In this document: positions 50,956-62,640 of the stretch, in pieces | How positions within the stretch are numbered: the stretch's first letter is position 1 | Layout: every line of letters begins with the position of its first letter | Assembly (NCBI RefSeq): GCF_905475345.1 | Contig: NC_066593.1 | Location: forward strand, 3,787,274 to 3,851,273 | From: Vespula vulgaris | Taxonomy: Eukaryota; Arthropoda; Insecta; Hymenoptera; Vespidae | Direction of reading: 5' to 3' | Length of the DNA: 64,000 nt | Notes under the pieces: generated by a model | What the model was told of the DNA's origin: nothing | What the model saw: the letters and a program-made list of their open reading frames with translations, nothing else | Databases searched by the model: none | Position numbers and translations under genes: made by a program

Positions 50956-53900
50956 AGGAAAGAAAGGAAGAAAATAAAAAAAAGAGAAAAGAAAAAAAAC
51001 AGAAAAAGAAAAACTGAAAACAAAAAATATTTCTTTTACACTTATTAAATTCTTAAAAACACTTTCGATCTCTAATCGTGTTCTTTCATTTTGGGAAGTG
51101 AACGAAGGGAATGAAAAGAATGGAAAAAGAAAAAAAAAAGAAAAAGAACAAAAAAAAATGTAATAATAAAAACACATACAAGTAGAGTTAACGTAATGAC
51201 TTTTCGAGAGATTCCATATACGTCATCACACATTGTTTTTACTATCCTTCGACATATTATAAGAGTTTCGACATTCGATGATGGATACGCGCGAAGATCT
51301 CAAAAAACAAACACACTTATCTATAAATGGTCGATAAAGAAAAAATAAATAAATAAAGAAACAACAATACGAACGTTGAGGCAGTTTTCGTCTTTGAAAC
51401 AAAAAAGTGAAAAATAATAAATGAAAATGAAAATTGAAATGATAATGAAGGAGAAAGGCAAAAACAATCCCGTAAAAAAAAGAAGGAAAGAATGAAAGAA
51501 AGAAAGGAAAACAATGATTAAGAAGAACATTGACGAAGAATTATAATATGATGAATTAAAGAAAATGATGAGAAATAAATAGCACATGTCCCGATCGAAC
51601 TCATTCTAAATATTCTTCACTATGAAACCGAAATCAAAATTTGGTCCGAGGCTAAGGTCGAAGCATCTACGAAACCACTGCCAGAATACTTTCTAAATGC
51701 TTCGCGTTTAACCAAAGACGCGAGAGACTCATTTTTCTACATGCATTGTCGTTTTAGAAAAAAAAAAAGATTAAATAAAAAATAAAACATACATTATATA
51801 AATACACTTACTTACAGCAACATACACAAACACATATACATGCGTGCATGGTACGTACATAATATATAAATAAATACATACATATATACATACATGCATA
51901 CGTATATATATATACATATACACATAAACACACACACATGTATGTACACACGAAAGGACTCTATTGCTTAATAGGTGAATTTAGAGTAGCCTAGGGTAAC
52001 CAGTGCTAGAATACGCAAAACTTACAATTAGATATATCGTATTTGATAATAGAGATATGGAAAAAAAAAAAGAGATATTGAGCGTAATTAATGCATTTTT
52101 CTTGTCGACTGAAGTTCGTTCCGGATTACATACTCTCGATTTCTCATATGCGCAAACACAAAAAAAAAATAAAAGAAATAAATAAACAAACTAACTTGTA
52201 TCCTTTAATCGCGTTTGTACTGTCCATGGCCTATCGGTCGAAATTCGCACGAGTATTACACACCACGTATATATATATACACATATACACTTACACGCAT
52301 ACACACACACACACACACGTTTTATCTTCGCGAACGAATAACACCAAGTGTTAAAATGAAAGAAAGAAAATAAAAAAAAAAAATGTATGTATAGTTACGA
52401 TTCCAGAGATGTCGCATAAAATGATAGTGTATGAAACGGGAAAAATAATGGAAGAGCAGAAAAGAAAGTTAAATATATAATCGAACGAAGAAAGGATAAA
52501 GAAAAATGGATAAAAGAGATTAAAGAAAAAATAAACCAAAGAAAGAAAGAAAAAGATTCCGATGCCAAAAAGGAAAAAGAAAAAAAAATGCGTCGTTTCG
52601 GGGATCGATCTTTACTAAGACTTTCATCTCGAAAGTTATTATAATAGCATTGTAATTAATCGCATTATATGTCGTATGCATGTTACGTTTCATGGATGGC
52701 CTGACAATGAAATATTAGGCCACGATATCCATCACCTTTTTAGATAGGCACTATCTAATAATAGAGTTTATCTATGAAACGGAGTAACACGAAAGGAGAT
52801 CGGACGGTCGAAGAAAAAGAAAAGAAAAGAAAATAAAAGAGAAGAAAAGAAAAGAGAGAAAAAAAAAGAAAAAGGAAATCTTTTTAAAGGGAAAATCTCG
52901 TAGAACCAAAAAGTTTGATGTAATATTCACCGATAATATTTAATGTGTACCTAATCTATGTCCATTAAAGAAGAAATATATATGTATGTATTAACATATT
53001 ATATATATATATACATGCATAAACATATATATATATGTGTATATATATATATTTATATATATTTATATATTATATATAGATATATATGTATATATATATA
53101 TAGTATACATAAAATATATATCGTATACACATATAAGATTCTTATACATATACATACAATTGTGAACGACTGCGTATTAATGTAGAAGAATATGAAATTG
53201 TGAAAAAGTTATTTGCAGTCTACGTGAAAAAATTCTTCGAGATTGGATGATATAGAGCGCGTTCTTATGCCAAGAATATAGATGTATGTCTCCTTGATAT
53301 AACTTATATGTTGGATTCACAAAGTTCATCGTAAAAGTGCACATATTGTCTTGTAGTGTATAGAGGATATTTAAGACGAGAAAACGTGGAAACAAGAAAA
53401 AAAAGAAAAAAGAAAAATACATTGCTAAAGACGCGCGAAAATGTTTAAAGACTATAAAAGATGGAGACGATAGGTTACAAGATGATTAACGATATTACGA
53501 TAATCAAATGAGGAAGCTCATATTGTAATATGTTCTTTATTTTGTTTATTTTTTTCTTCTTCTTCCTTCCATTCATTTCACCATTCAAAATCCGATATAC
53601 AGCTCGATTCAAAAAATATTTTTATATTTCTTTTATATTTTTATTCCGTTTGTTTTGCTTCTTGGACGCGTAACAATTTATGGTTACATAGTATTTTCTT
53701 GTTCGTATATTTTATATATTGCTGTTTTTTTCTCTTTTTTTTTTTACTTTTTTTTTTTTTTTTATCGTTTCGTCGATCTTTATTCCAATCAATTAGATTA
53801 TCAAACGCATAACACACTCGTTAAGACAGATTGATATTTGACTCGCACTGATATATCGATAATTAAATTGTTATCGGTGCGTAATAAAAAGAGATAAAGT

Positions 53901-55334
53901 CGAATAAGAATATAACATTTAATGTTGGATCAAAGAAGTTTCATTTAATCGCTAAAAGTTATACATCTGTATTCTCTCGTGCGTCTCGATTTTTCGATAG
54001 AAGAATATTATACGAGATAAACAGTCAATAAGTCCTTATATTAAAAACATAATACTTAGCTATTAAGATACATATGTAATGTGTCGTCGAGAAAGAAAAT
54101 TTCTTTTAATTATACTTCCTCTATCACTATCTCTATTTCTCTATCTTTCTATCACACTATCTATCTATCTTTCTCTCTTTCTCTCTTTCTCTCTTTCTCT
54201 CTTTCTCTCTTTCTCTCGAATCACGCGTTTATTCTCGTGCACAAATTGCAAAGGGTGTAAGATATCGTATCTGTACAAAAAAAAAAAGAAAGAAAGAAAG
54301 AACTTATCATCGTTTAACGATTTATGTATATTCGGAGATACGAAAATTTTTGAGATCGAATGTACTTAAAAAAAATTGAAAGTAAAGAGTTAAGAATAAA
54401 AAAAGAAAAAAGAGAGAGAAAGCAACAAATACAAAAAAAAAAAAGAAGCGAAGAAAAAAAAGTTAAAAATGATGGTGTATAACAATGAAAAAGGACGAAG
54501 AAACCAATCGAAAATCTTTAAACTTTGCTGATACATCGATTGCTGCTAATGAAATTTGCAAGGGGAAAGAACAAAGAAAAATGGAGAAAGGGAAAAAACG
54601 CAATGGAAATACGAAAAAAAAATCTGCTCTCTCAAAGGTTTGTCCATTTGTGATTTTTCTGATGTATGCACATACATATGTATGTAAATTCGATACACAT
54701 GCATCGCAGAGAGAAACAGAGTTCAGAGTTCTATATATTATATTGTGTCCGTATATTTCTAAGCTGACATTATCTTCTTATCGTTCATCATCTACCTCTT
54801 AATAAACGTGTTTGGAAAAAATCGTATTTAAAAAAAAAAAATGAAAAAATGAAAAAGAAAAAAAGAAAAAAGAAATCGAGTAGAAATAATTAACGGAAGA
54901 TGGACGCTCCGCGTATTACTCGAATGACGAATATATTTAAAAAAAACTTTTAGCGAACACACGACCTTTGACTTTATCTTTTTTTAGTTTTTCTTTTTTA
55001 ATTTTTTTCTCCTCTCTTTTTTTTTATCCTTTTTTTGGAATTTTTTTTTCCTTTACCATCTCACTACAACTTTTTCAAGAGCTAACGCGGAAAGTATTCT
55101 CGATCCAATGCCAGCTCGATTTAAATTAATCTCAGAATAGACTTTTATTATAAAGGAAGGCCAATAAAGTAAAAAAAAAATAAATAAATGAATAAATAAA
55201 TAAAATAAGAAAATAAGAAAGCAATACGAAGGAACAATTTTCAAATATGCTGCATCGTAACACAAAGATCATTTAACGTAGAGCTGGTATATAAAAAAAA
55301 CACATTGCGTATATACATATAAAAACAAATATTA

Positions 55335-55370
<36 letters not shown>

Positions 55371-55394
55371 TATTATTATTATTATTACTATTAC

Positions 55395-55445
<51 letters not shown>

Positions 55446-55935
55446 GTATTATCATCGTCTCCTATATCTCTACGATATCGCAATATGTACTTTATAATTT
55501 TAATATGTTATTTATATACTTAACCCGTCGCATATATATATTTTATGTGTACTTATCTACTTGATAGGCATTGGCACTGCATAGTTTATACAAGACATGT
55601 TGAATGTGAAAAAAAGTTTATTGTGAAAACTGTTTTTCGTATAAGTTGCTCTAACACATTGTACATAAATAGATAGATAAAAAGAGAGGCATTATATCTT
55701 AAAAATCTTTTTCATATAGGTGAGAAAACAGTATCGCAGCTTTACGTTGCTGCCATTTTAATATTTTATTATGTCGTATTATACTTTAAATGCACAATTA
55801 TCATTATATTGTATGAACACATACACGTACATCCTACTGACACGCGCACACTTTACTGACACATAACACATATAAACATATTAACACGAAATATGTATAT
55901 ACAGATACGACGAACAAATGTAAAGATCTGCAGGC
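50358..55935. other. Downstream of kcc: 3' UTR and repeat-rich intergenic DNA
   Basis: No further coding exon of kcc is expected. A run of candidate AATAAA signals occurs (for example near 50835, 51345-51360 and 51570), so the poly(A) site cannot be chosen. Contents: (GAAA)n at 50918-50960, A-rich tracts, TA/CA repeats at 51790-51950 and 52267-52320, TA repeats at 52975-53105, CT at 54170-54218 and a (TTA)n of about 110 bp at 55336-55446. Confidence 0.6.
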
Positions 55936-56157
55936 TTGGCATTTGACATAAGCGATGGGGAGTGGGGGGGAAGAAAGAAGCATAGTATGGGGATTATTGC
56001 AGAGCATCTTGTTTCAAACAATATGCAGTCGGTATTTAAATCACCTCTAGGCTGTGAGATGCGAGCTAAGCAGCGGAAAAAACTTGCTCGAAAACCTCAA
56101 TCATATGTGTCAAATCAAGTAAATCTACTTTTAACCGATCAATATAATCAATTTTAG
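55936..56157 (+). CDS. Orphan open frame, possible exon of unknown gene
   Basis: A 73-codon frame, open from at least an upstream CTGCAG (possible acceptor at 55933) to a TAG at 56155. Unlike nearly every other frame nearby it is not low-complexity. It contains MGIIAEHLVSNNMQSVFKS and a basic stretch MRAKQRKKLARKP. It lies 5.6 kb downstream of kcc on the same strand, in otherwise repeat-rich DNA. No family is recognised. It may be a terminal exon, a transposon remnant, or part of a very long kcc 3' UTR. Confidence 0.25.
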   Translation: MAFDISDGEWGGRKKHSMGIIAEHLVSNNMQSVFKSPLGCEMRAKQRKKLARKPQSYVSNQVNLLLTDQYNQF

Positions 56158-57390
56158 ATCCCTACCACACACAACTCCTTTGAAAAAATGAAAAAAGAAA
56201 AAAAAACAAAAAAGAAAAAACGCCAAAAAAAAAAGAAGGACAAAAGAGAACAAAAACAATTTTTTCTCTCGAAGAAACTTTTCTGAACTTTTCTCATGAC
56301 TTTCGAAAGAAATTAAATAAAGAGAATGATTTGTCAAGTCCCATAAGGAAATGAAACGTTTATATAGCATACTTAAAAAAAAAAGAAGGGAAGGAAAACA
56401 AAGAAAAAGAGAAAAGAGTATTATAAAATGTGTGCATATGTATAAATATATATATATATATATATACATATGTAGATATATATATATCTACATATACATA
56501 AATAAATATATATATATATATATATATATACGTATATATACATGCGTGTGCGTGTGCGTATATGTCCGTTTGTGCGTGCGCGACTGCGTGTTTGTGTGTG
56601 TGTGCGTGCATATAAATATAAAAGTATAATATATTTGTAGATAAACAAACTCTTTTAGTCATCGGAATAGTATATAGAGTCAATACTGCGAAAAAATAAC
56701 TTACCTACTTATACCCATAGACTATAGGTATCGACTACTTGTGATTAATTTATGGAAGAAGAAGTATGTGATTGAAAAGCGTATACTGCGATAAAATCCA
56801 TTAAATAAATAAATAAATAATATATCAGAGACGAAGTCTACCGAAACGTAATATTGATGATCGCGATATAAGATTAATTTAATTATAAAACAATTCACAC
56901 CTCGTTTCGTTGAATTAACTTTAATTTTTATTTACTTTTTAATTTAAACAGGAAAAAAAAAAAGAAAGCAAGGAAAAGTAATTAATACATGAAAAACACA
57001 TCACAATTGTTCATAATCCATCTAATAAAAATTAGATCGACGTCTTTAATATCTCGCTTACAATTAGTTTCGAAAATCATCGAATTTGTCGATTTATATT
57101 TCTGTTAAAAATTTATCAATGATTGATGTCTACGAAGAAATCGCTCAATGAATTTTTTCTATGTATCTACGAATATAGATAGTCAATGTGACTAGACGTT
57201 TCATTGACTAACCATTGCGTAGATATAAGAAAAAAAAAAACGAGAGAAAAAAGTGATACATCGAATTTAAACAAGTCGGAGATAAATCATTGAGGAGCCA
57301 CGAAATAGATACAGGAAGAAGAAATATTCAAAGAATTTCATTGATTAATCGGTGAGTAAGATAGATAGTAGAAAAAAGATCCATAAATTG

Positions 57391-57461
<71 letters not shown>

Positions 57462-57649
57462 TGTGTGTGTATCAGTCATCATCACATCACTTTTTACAAT
57501 TACAATAACATAACAAATTTGAAATGCAAATTTATCTGAAAAATAAAATTTGCATCTTCGATAAAGAAATTAAAAATAGCACGTTAGAAGAGGAAATAAA
57601 TGACATTAGACGCTAATACGAATAAAATGACAATGTCTTTTGTATTTAC

Positions 57650-57692
<43 letters not shown>

Positions 57693-57693
57693 A

Positions 57694-57729
<36 letters not shown>

Positions 57730-58008
57730 TTCTTTCTATCTTGCGTACATCGATACGCTAGTTTACAGTCTATAAATTTCTAAAAATGCCATAATACGAT
57801 GCGAGTATTCACTATATGGATTTATACTAGAACTAGATAACAAGCGACATTTGTCTCGCACGTCTCTCAATCGTAAATATTCGATTGTGACTAATTGGAA
57901 GAAATATTTTGCATTGAGCAATCTGCAAGATCTGTTATATTATAATACATAATATCATCAACTATAATAGCAATGACAATCACAAAAATTATTATACCGA
58001 ATAAAACT

Positions 58009-58041
<33 letters not shown>

Positions 58042-58127
58042 TTAGGGTGATCGTGAGAACGATAAAAAGTAATCATGATAAAAACATGATTTACTTTGAT
58101 CAATATCATTGCGGAGTTATAGTAATA
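56158..58127. other. Intergenic repeats and nab 3' UTR
   Basis: TA and TG/CG repeats at 56440-56620, (TA)n then (CATATA)n at 57390-57466, and (CT)n at 57652-57730. On the - strand the nab 3' UTR starts at 58127 and contains a (CGT)11 tract, + strand 58008-58041. No clear poly(A) signal was chosen for nab. Confidence 0.6.
58008..58041 (-). repeat. (CGT)11 tract in nab 3' UTR
   Basis: Eleven pure ACG units on the + strand, about 90 bp after the nab stop codon. Confidence 0.9.
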
Positions 58128-58235
58128 TCACAGCGTAGGCTTCTCGTCCGCAGGTTCTTCCTTTATTGCATGACCGCATTCCATCAAGGCAGGATTTGCA
58201 ACAGCGATTATGTTATCTCCGCGAGATGCTATTAC
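58128..58235 (-). CDS. nab: nab exon i, C-terminus with SUMO-type motif
   Basis: Reads VIASRGDNIIAVANPALMEC, then GHAIKEEPADEKPTL and stop TGA at 58130-58128. I-K-E-E fits the sumoylation consensus. Acceptor GTTTAG. A (CGT)n tract follows in the 3' UTR. Confidence 0.9.
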   Translation of the reverse strand, partial: VIASRGDNIIAVANPALMECGHAIKEEPADEKPTL

Positions 58236-61200
58236 CTAAACGTATTAATTTCATTCAAATATATTAATAAATGATTTTTACAAACGAACGATTAGAAAAC
58301 ATGTGATTAAAAGAGAAAAAGCAAGAAAGAAAAAAGAAAGAAAGAAATTTATAATCGTCAAGATATACTTTTAAATTGAAATCGTTTTCCTTGTCCGTAT
58401 TTTCCGTTTCGGCGTCGATGGTATCCTGAAAAACGATACGAAAGGACTGTCATTCGATTTAAAAATATTATTCTGTTCGATTAAATTAACTTACATGCAT
58501 GGACGATGATTCCTCGTTCGAGAAAGAAAATTGACTGTCCGAATCGCTGATTTCTTCGACATTACTACCGAATACTCCGTTGTTACTCTTCTTCCTCCAA
58601 ACTGGACTGAAACATTGCAAATATCTGAACATCAATGCGTACTCGTATTTGTTAGATAGTACAGTATATTATGATTACATAATATACCATTTTCACCTCT
58701 TTTTTTTTCATATATAAATCATAATAGTAAAGAAATAATTATAGAATGTGAGCATCGAAAGTAATCACCTCGACGAGCCGTGTCTCCTAATCCCAGTGTT
58801 ATTAATGTCGGTGACGGAACATCGAAGATCCAATTCTTCCTGAAAAACAGAACTGCTGTAGACGGTAAAAGCAACAAAAAAGAATGGAAAAGAACAAATT
58901 GATTTCGTTCGAAAATAACGACTTGTTGAGCACACAAAAAAAAAGAAACAAAAAATAATTAAAACGAAAAACAAAAAGAGAAGATCAAAAAATAAAGCGA
59001 CTCGCCGAGAAACCAGGCGCGAAGCGTAGGATCTAAGCGAGTCGCGATTGGTAAACAAAGAACAAAATACTTTTTTTATCCAAATTTGTTATATGCTAAA
59101 GTAAAGAAGAAAAAAAAAGAGAGAGAGAGAGAAAAAAAAAACTAAAACCAGCACCAATCGTTAATTGTGTCAAAAGCTTTATTATTAGTATAGATCAAAT
59201 CAATCCTTTTCGAGGTAATACTTGTCAATAAGTTATGAAACCGAGTTTTTGAACGATCGATGTCCTTTGTTTCAAGATCAAAGATAATATGATCAAAAAA
59301 TCAAAGATAATATCAGAATGAATTTTTAATACGAACCTAAGTATATAGAGTCGTATTGAAAAAAAGAAAAAAAATGTAAAGTCAAAAAGCAAAAAGATAT
59401 TGGCGCTACAAAATGGCGTAAGTTGCGCCACTTTCGACGGCGGCCATGAAAAAGGAAAAAAGAAAAGAAGAGGAAGAACGGACATAATTCTTCCTTTTCT
59501 TTAAAAACAAAGTATCAACTAACTTTGCAATTTTATAAAACGTTAGACCAAACTATATAGTTACAACATTTAAAACGTTTACAACGACTTTCGTTTGAGA
59601 AAAAAAGAAAAAAAAAAAGAAGGAGGAGTAAAAAAAGAAATTAGTAACTTCGATTGTAAAGGAAGAAGTGCGAAAGCATCGAAAGCGTGCAGATATCAAA
59701 GGACATGCTAATTTACATGCACACATGCTTCGCAACGACTACATATATACTTGACCTTTTCCATCCGTATCTCGCGTTAGCGAAAGCAGGATGGTTAAAT
59801 GGCGCGAGACGAGGAGTAGTGGGTGCTGCGTGTGCGTGTTGGGTGTACGTGCTGAATGTACGGTTAGTAGTAGTTAACGCGCGACCATGCGAACGTGGCA
59901 GGTCAGCCAGGAAAGATTAGCATGATTTATTTTTTTGGATGGGCCGAGCTAACCTGCATCGCGTCCTCGGCCTCACCCTCGAGTTCGAGCTTTCTTCGTT
60001 TTCCTCGCTCGAGCTCGTTCTCTTCACCGTTTTCTCGTTGCCTTGACGAGGACATTGACAAACTGTAACAAAAACAGTCAAGGTAAAAATGAACGAGGAG
60101 AGTAGAATCTTTTTAACAAGAGAAGACGAGATTATTTTTCGATGTTTATTCTGAATTTTATTTAATAAATATAATTTTGAATATATCAAACTCGTCAAAA
60201 TTTCTATTAAGAATCTTAAACTAACATTTCCGCGATATTTATTCGTATTCTTAAATTGGGAAAAAAAGAAAAAAAAGAAAAAGAAAAAAGAAAAGAGCTG
60301 AAGATTTTTAATGGAACTCTTAATTATTATTGAAACTTACTATTGACTTTTGACATAATGATAGCCAGAATCCCGAACGACTCGACGTGCTAATGGAAAT
60401 AGTTCATCCCTCCTGGTCAGAAGAGCCGGGACAAACCTACATATCTGTGCAGCGGCCTCGTTTACACAGATCTCGTGGAGCGTCAGCGGTTTCTCTGGTT
60501 TTCTTTTACAGTCGAACCTACCGTAAATTGCGGCATACTTTCTAATCTCTTCCATTCTTCGGGGATCATTGTCGGGCATGGCCATGACCAGCTGGCAAGG
60601 TCGAATATAATGTAATTATTAAATAATTGATACATAATCGTTATTTGACATTTGCTCAAAAAAAAAAAAATAAAGAAAGAAAGATCCTAAAAATGAAAGG
60701 AACTATCTGTCTCAACAAAATATACTCACTTCGAGATTTTTACAAAATTTCTTTTTAACATTATGAGGCTTAGGATCGACCGGTCTGATCGTAGCAGCAA
60801 GTCTTTCAGCAGCTTCGGCAAGCCGTTGTATTTGTGAATGAAGTAGCGTAGGGGTGAGTTGAGTGGGACTAGCAGGAGCACCGGTACCACTCGGACTGGG
60901 TGTAGTTCCACTACCACAAGAGGACTCGCAGGTGCCAACTTGAAGTACACCAGGACTGTGAGAAGTTGGTGGCACGTAGGATGCTGCAACTGGTACTACA
61001 GAGGAACCAGGACTCGGAGTTTGTCTATAAGTCGTAGAACCAGCCGACGCAGCTACGCTCGTCACCGAAACGATAGGACTAACGCTTCGACAAGGAAGCA
61101 TCGTAGACGTAGTCGTAACCGTCGTCGATGCTGTCGTTGAGAAAACAGCGACTTGCGGTACTTGTGGCACTTGTGAAACTTGCACTTGTGCTCGAGGACT

Positions 61201-61779
61201 GGCACAAGGGAAACCAACGACCGGTGCTGGATTTTTACAGGTCCCACTTGTTGGTACGACTGGCGTTTGGAAGAGCGCTAAAACACGAACGATTCTGATA
61301 GTAACAATTCAAATTTCTTGCAATTGCAATAAGAAATAAATAAATTTGTTTTAGTATCGTCCTGAGAAATGAAAAAAAAAATACAAAGGAAAAGAAAAGA
61401 GAAGAGAGAAGAGAAAAAAGAAGAGACAGATAAAGAAAGAGACGATACTTTACAGGGATTGGTGAGCCACTCCTGAAGAGCCTTCTGAAGTCTTCGTACA
61501 TGAAGAGGTTTGCTGGCCATGCCGACCAATGCCATAATTTCAAGAAACTCTTCCTCACCGGCATCGCACAATTGTTGCACATCGTCCCCTCCTATTACAT
61601 TACGACAATAAAAACACTTATCGATTGCGAAAAAAATTATATCCCCTCCTACGATGTATTAACTCTCTCCTACCTACCCATTTCCAATAGAGTATCGTAA
61701 TAGCCGAGTAACGAAGCCCGCTGCATCACTCGGTACAACTGCAATTCTGCTTCGTTTTGCGGCACTGACGTTTGTACGA
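58128..61779 (-). CDS. nab: NAB co-repressor (EGR/NGFI-A-binding protein), nine exons, 5' end missing
   Basis: Nuclear transcriptional co-regulator that binds zinc-finger factors: EGR proteins in vertebrates, Squeeze and Rotund in Drosophila. Exons in transcript order: 61779-61678, 61588-61454, 61277-60730, 60591-60341, 60062-59954, 58839-58769, 58606-58495, 58425-58369, 58235-58128. All phases agree, giving 496 residues after the split first codon. NCD1 is clear over the first two exons (ELQLYRVMQRASLLGYYDTL, then GEEEFLEIMALVGMASKP). A Ser/Thr/Pro/Val-rich linker follows. NCD2 spans exons three to five (RRMEEIRKYAAIYGRFDCKR, LTLHEICVNEAAAQI). The tail is acidic and basic by turns and ends with IKEEPADEKPTL, containing a psi-K-x-E type SUMO motif. 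The first coding exon is not found; the gene converges on kcc. Confidence 0.95.
58369..58425 (-). CDS. nab: nab exon h
   Basis: 57 nt, exactly 19 codons: DTIDAETENTDKENDFNLK. Acceptor TTTTCAG, donor GTATAT. Because it is a whole number of codons, it could be skipped without changing the frame. Confidence 0.8.
58495..58606 (-). CDS. nab: nab exon g
   Basis: Reads (S)PVWRKKSNNGVFGSNVEEIS, then a Ser/Glu-rich stretch ending SSSMH. Acceptor GTTTCAG, donor GTAAGT, closing in phase 0. Serine-acidic content suggests a phosphorylated, disordered tail. Confidence 0.85.
58769..58839 (-). CDS. nab: nab exon f
   Basis: 71 nt reading EELDLRCSVTDINNTGIRRH GSS. Acceptor TTTTCAG, donor GTGATT, ending two bases into a serine codon that the next exon completes. 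Supported by phase and by continuity rather than by a named domain. Confidence 0.8.
58840..59953 (-). other. nab: nab intron with GC-rich structured elements
   Basis: A 1.1-kb intron. GCGACTCGC (58997-59005) pairs perfectly with GCGAGTCGC (59037-59045). TGGCGC (59401-59406) pairs with GCGCCA (59425-59430), next to two ATGGC/GCCAT motifs. 59765-59900 is CpG-rich. These may be regulatory or an internal promoter. Confidence 0.5.
59954..60062 (-). CDS. nab: nab exon e, charged segment after NCD2
   Basis: Reads (Y)LSMSSSRQRENGEENELERG and KRRKLELEGEAEDAMQ. KRRK is a plausible nuclear localisation signal. Acceptor TTACAG, donor GTTAGC. Retention of the next intron would add only VSSAHPKK and a stop. 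Confidence 0.9.
60341..60591 (-). CDS. nab: nab exon d, core of NCD2 (repression domain)
   Basis: Reads LVMAMPDNDPRRMEEIRKYA through YGRFDCKR, LTLHEICVNEAAAQICRF and LARRVVRDSGYHYVKSQ, the diagnostic NCD2 sequence that carries repression activity in NAB proteins. Acceptor TTGCCAG. Donor GTAAGT splits a tyrosine codon (TA|T); reading straight through would stop at once (TAG). Confidence 0.97.
60730..61277 (-). CDS. nab: nab exon c, low-complexity linker and start of NCD2
   Basis: 548 nt. Reads (S)LFQTPVVPTSGT, then a V-P-Q repeat tract, Thr-rich and Ser/Pro/Gly-rich stretches. It then becomes structured: LTPTLLHSQIQRLAEAAERL and PKPHNVKKKFCKNLE, the beginning of NCD2. Acceptor TTTTAG, donor GTGAGT. 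Confidence 0.93.
61454..61588 (-). CDS. nab: nab exon b, second half of NCD1
   Basis: Reads (G)DDVQQLCDAGEEEFLEIMAL to KALQEWLTNP, almost identical to vertebrate NAB1/2 NCD1, which mediates EGR binding and oligomerisation. Acceptor ATAGGAG, donor GTAAAG, phase 1 on both sides. Confidence 0.97.
61678..61779 (-). CDS. nab: nab exon a, start of NCD1
   Basis: Enters with two bases of a codon after acceptor TTTTCAG and reads VQTSVPQNEAELQLYRVM to LLEMG, the first half of the NAB conserved domain 1. Donor GTAGGT. A pyrimidine-rich intron lies upstream, so translation must start in an earlier exon. Confidence 0.95.
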
Positions 61780-62559
61780 CTGAAAATACGAGATGATCGA
61801 TAAGGAATAATAAAAAGGAAAAGAAAAAGAAAAAGAAAAGGGGGAAGAATCCTTGCTCGATAAGGTGTCCCTTGGGTTTAACGGTCACGTGTTCTTCTAA
61901 TTAACCTGTGATCACGTGATTAATCAAGACAATTAATATTCCACGAAGGAATTGTAAAGAAGAAGAAAAAGAAGAACAAGAAGAAAAAGGAGATGAATAA
62001 AAAGAAGAAAAAGAAGTAGACAAAAAGTAGAGAAGAAAAAGATGATATTAAATCAGTACAGAAGAGATCGTACGATCTCGAGCCGAAAGAAGATCGAAGA
62101 TTCCCCCGATCGTTGGTTCTTCGGGACTCGGGACTAGTTTCTTGCAAATTTCGTGGAATCGCGAGAAAAAGCCGCGTGCACACACGTACGGCGTATAAAT
62201 TAATACCGGGAGCAAGCGTAAGGGGCCCGAAGAGGGGTACGGGACGAGAGGGGAAGCAAAGGGGAGACCCGAAAAAACTGGCCGACGGTCTTATTACGAG
62301 AGGCCGGGCCCGCCGGTCTCACGCTTATACGTCGTTGGGACCTAGGCAAGCGAGTAAGGGAGAAAGAAAGAAAGAAAGAGGGAGAGGGAGAGAGGGAGGG
62401 AGAGAAAGAGAGAGAGAGAGAGAGAGCGAGTTCACAGGCATTGGTGCGCGCGGGGTGACTCGTTCCGCGAGATTTTTCTGACGCGCGAACGCACCGCACC
62501 GCACTGCACCGCACTGCATCGCACCGCACCGTACTGCACCGCATTACTTCGACTGACTG

Positions 62560-62596
<37 letters not shown>

Positions 62597-62640
62597 ACCA
62601 ATGCGGGGGTGCAATCCTCGTTAACCCTCTAAGACTAATC
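61780..62640 (-). promoter_or_regulatory. Upstream of nab exon a: intron and GC-rich island
   Basis: A pyrimidine-rich intron end (61780-61870), then a GC-rich, CpG-rich island at 62090-62560. On the - strand TCAGTCAGTC near 62550 resembles an arthropod initiator. The island could be a nab promoter or untranslated exon, but I find no start codon that fits the phase needed by exon a. Confidence 0.25.
62380..62595. repeat. AG runs flanking a GCACC/GCACT pentamer array
   Basis: (AG)n at 62385-62427 and 62561-62592 flank about ten GCACC, GCACT, GCATC and GTACT pentamers at 62489-62545. Confidence 0.85.

Noticed and set aside
55273..55455. Poly-Asn frame on the - strand.
   Set aside because: Translation of (TTA)n.
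59895..59925. AGGAAAGATTAGCATGATT resembles the central part of U6 snRNA.
   Set aside because: Only about a dozen bases match; the rest of U6 (5' stem, ACAGAGA context, 3' end, terminator) is absent.
60859..61140. + strand Arg/Thr/Ser-rich frame.
   Set aside because: Shadow of nab exon c.
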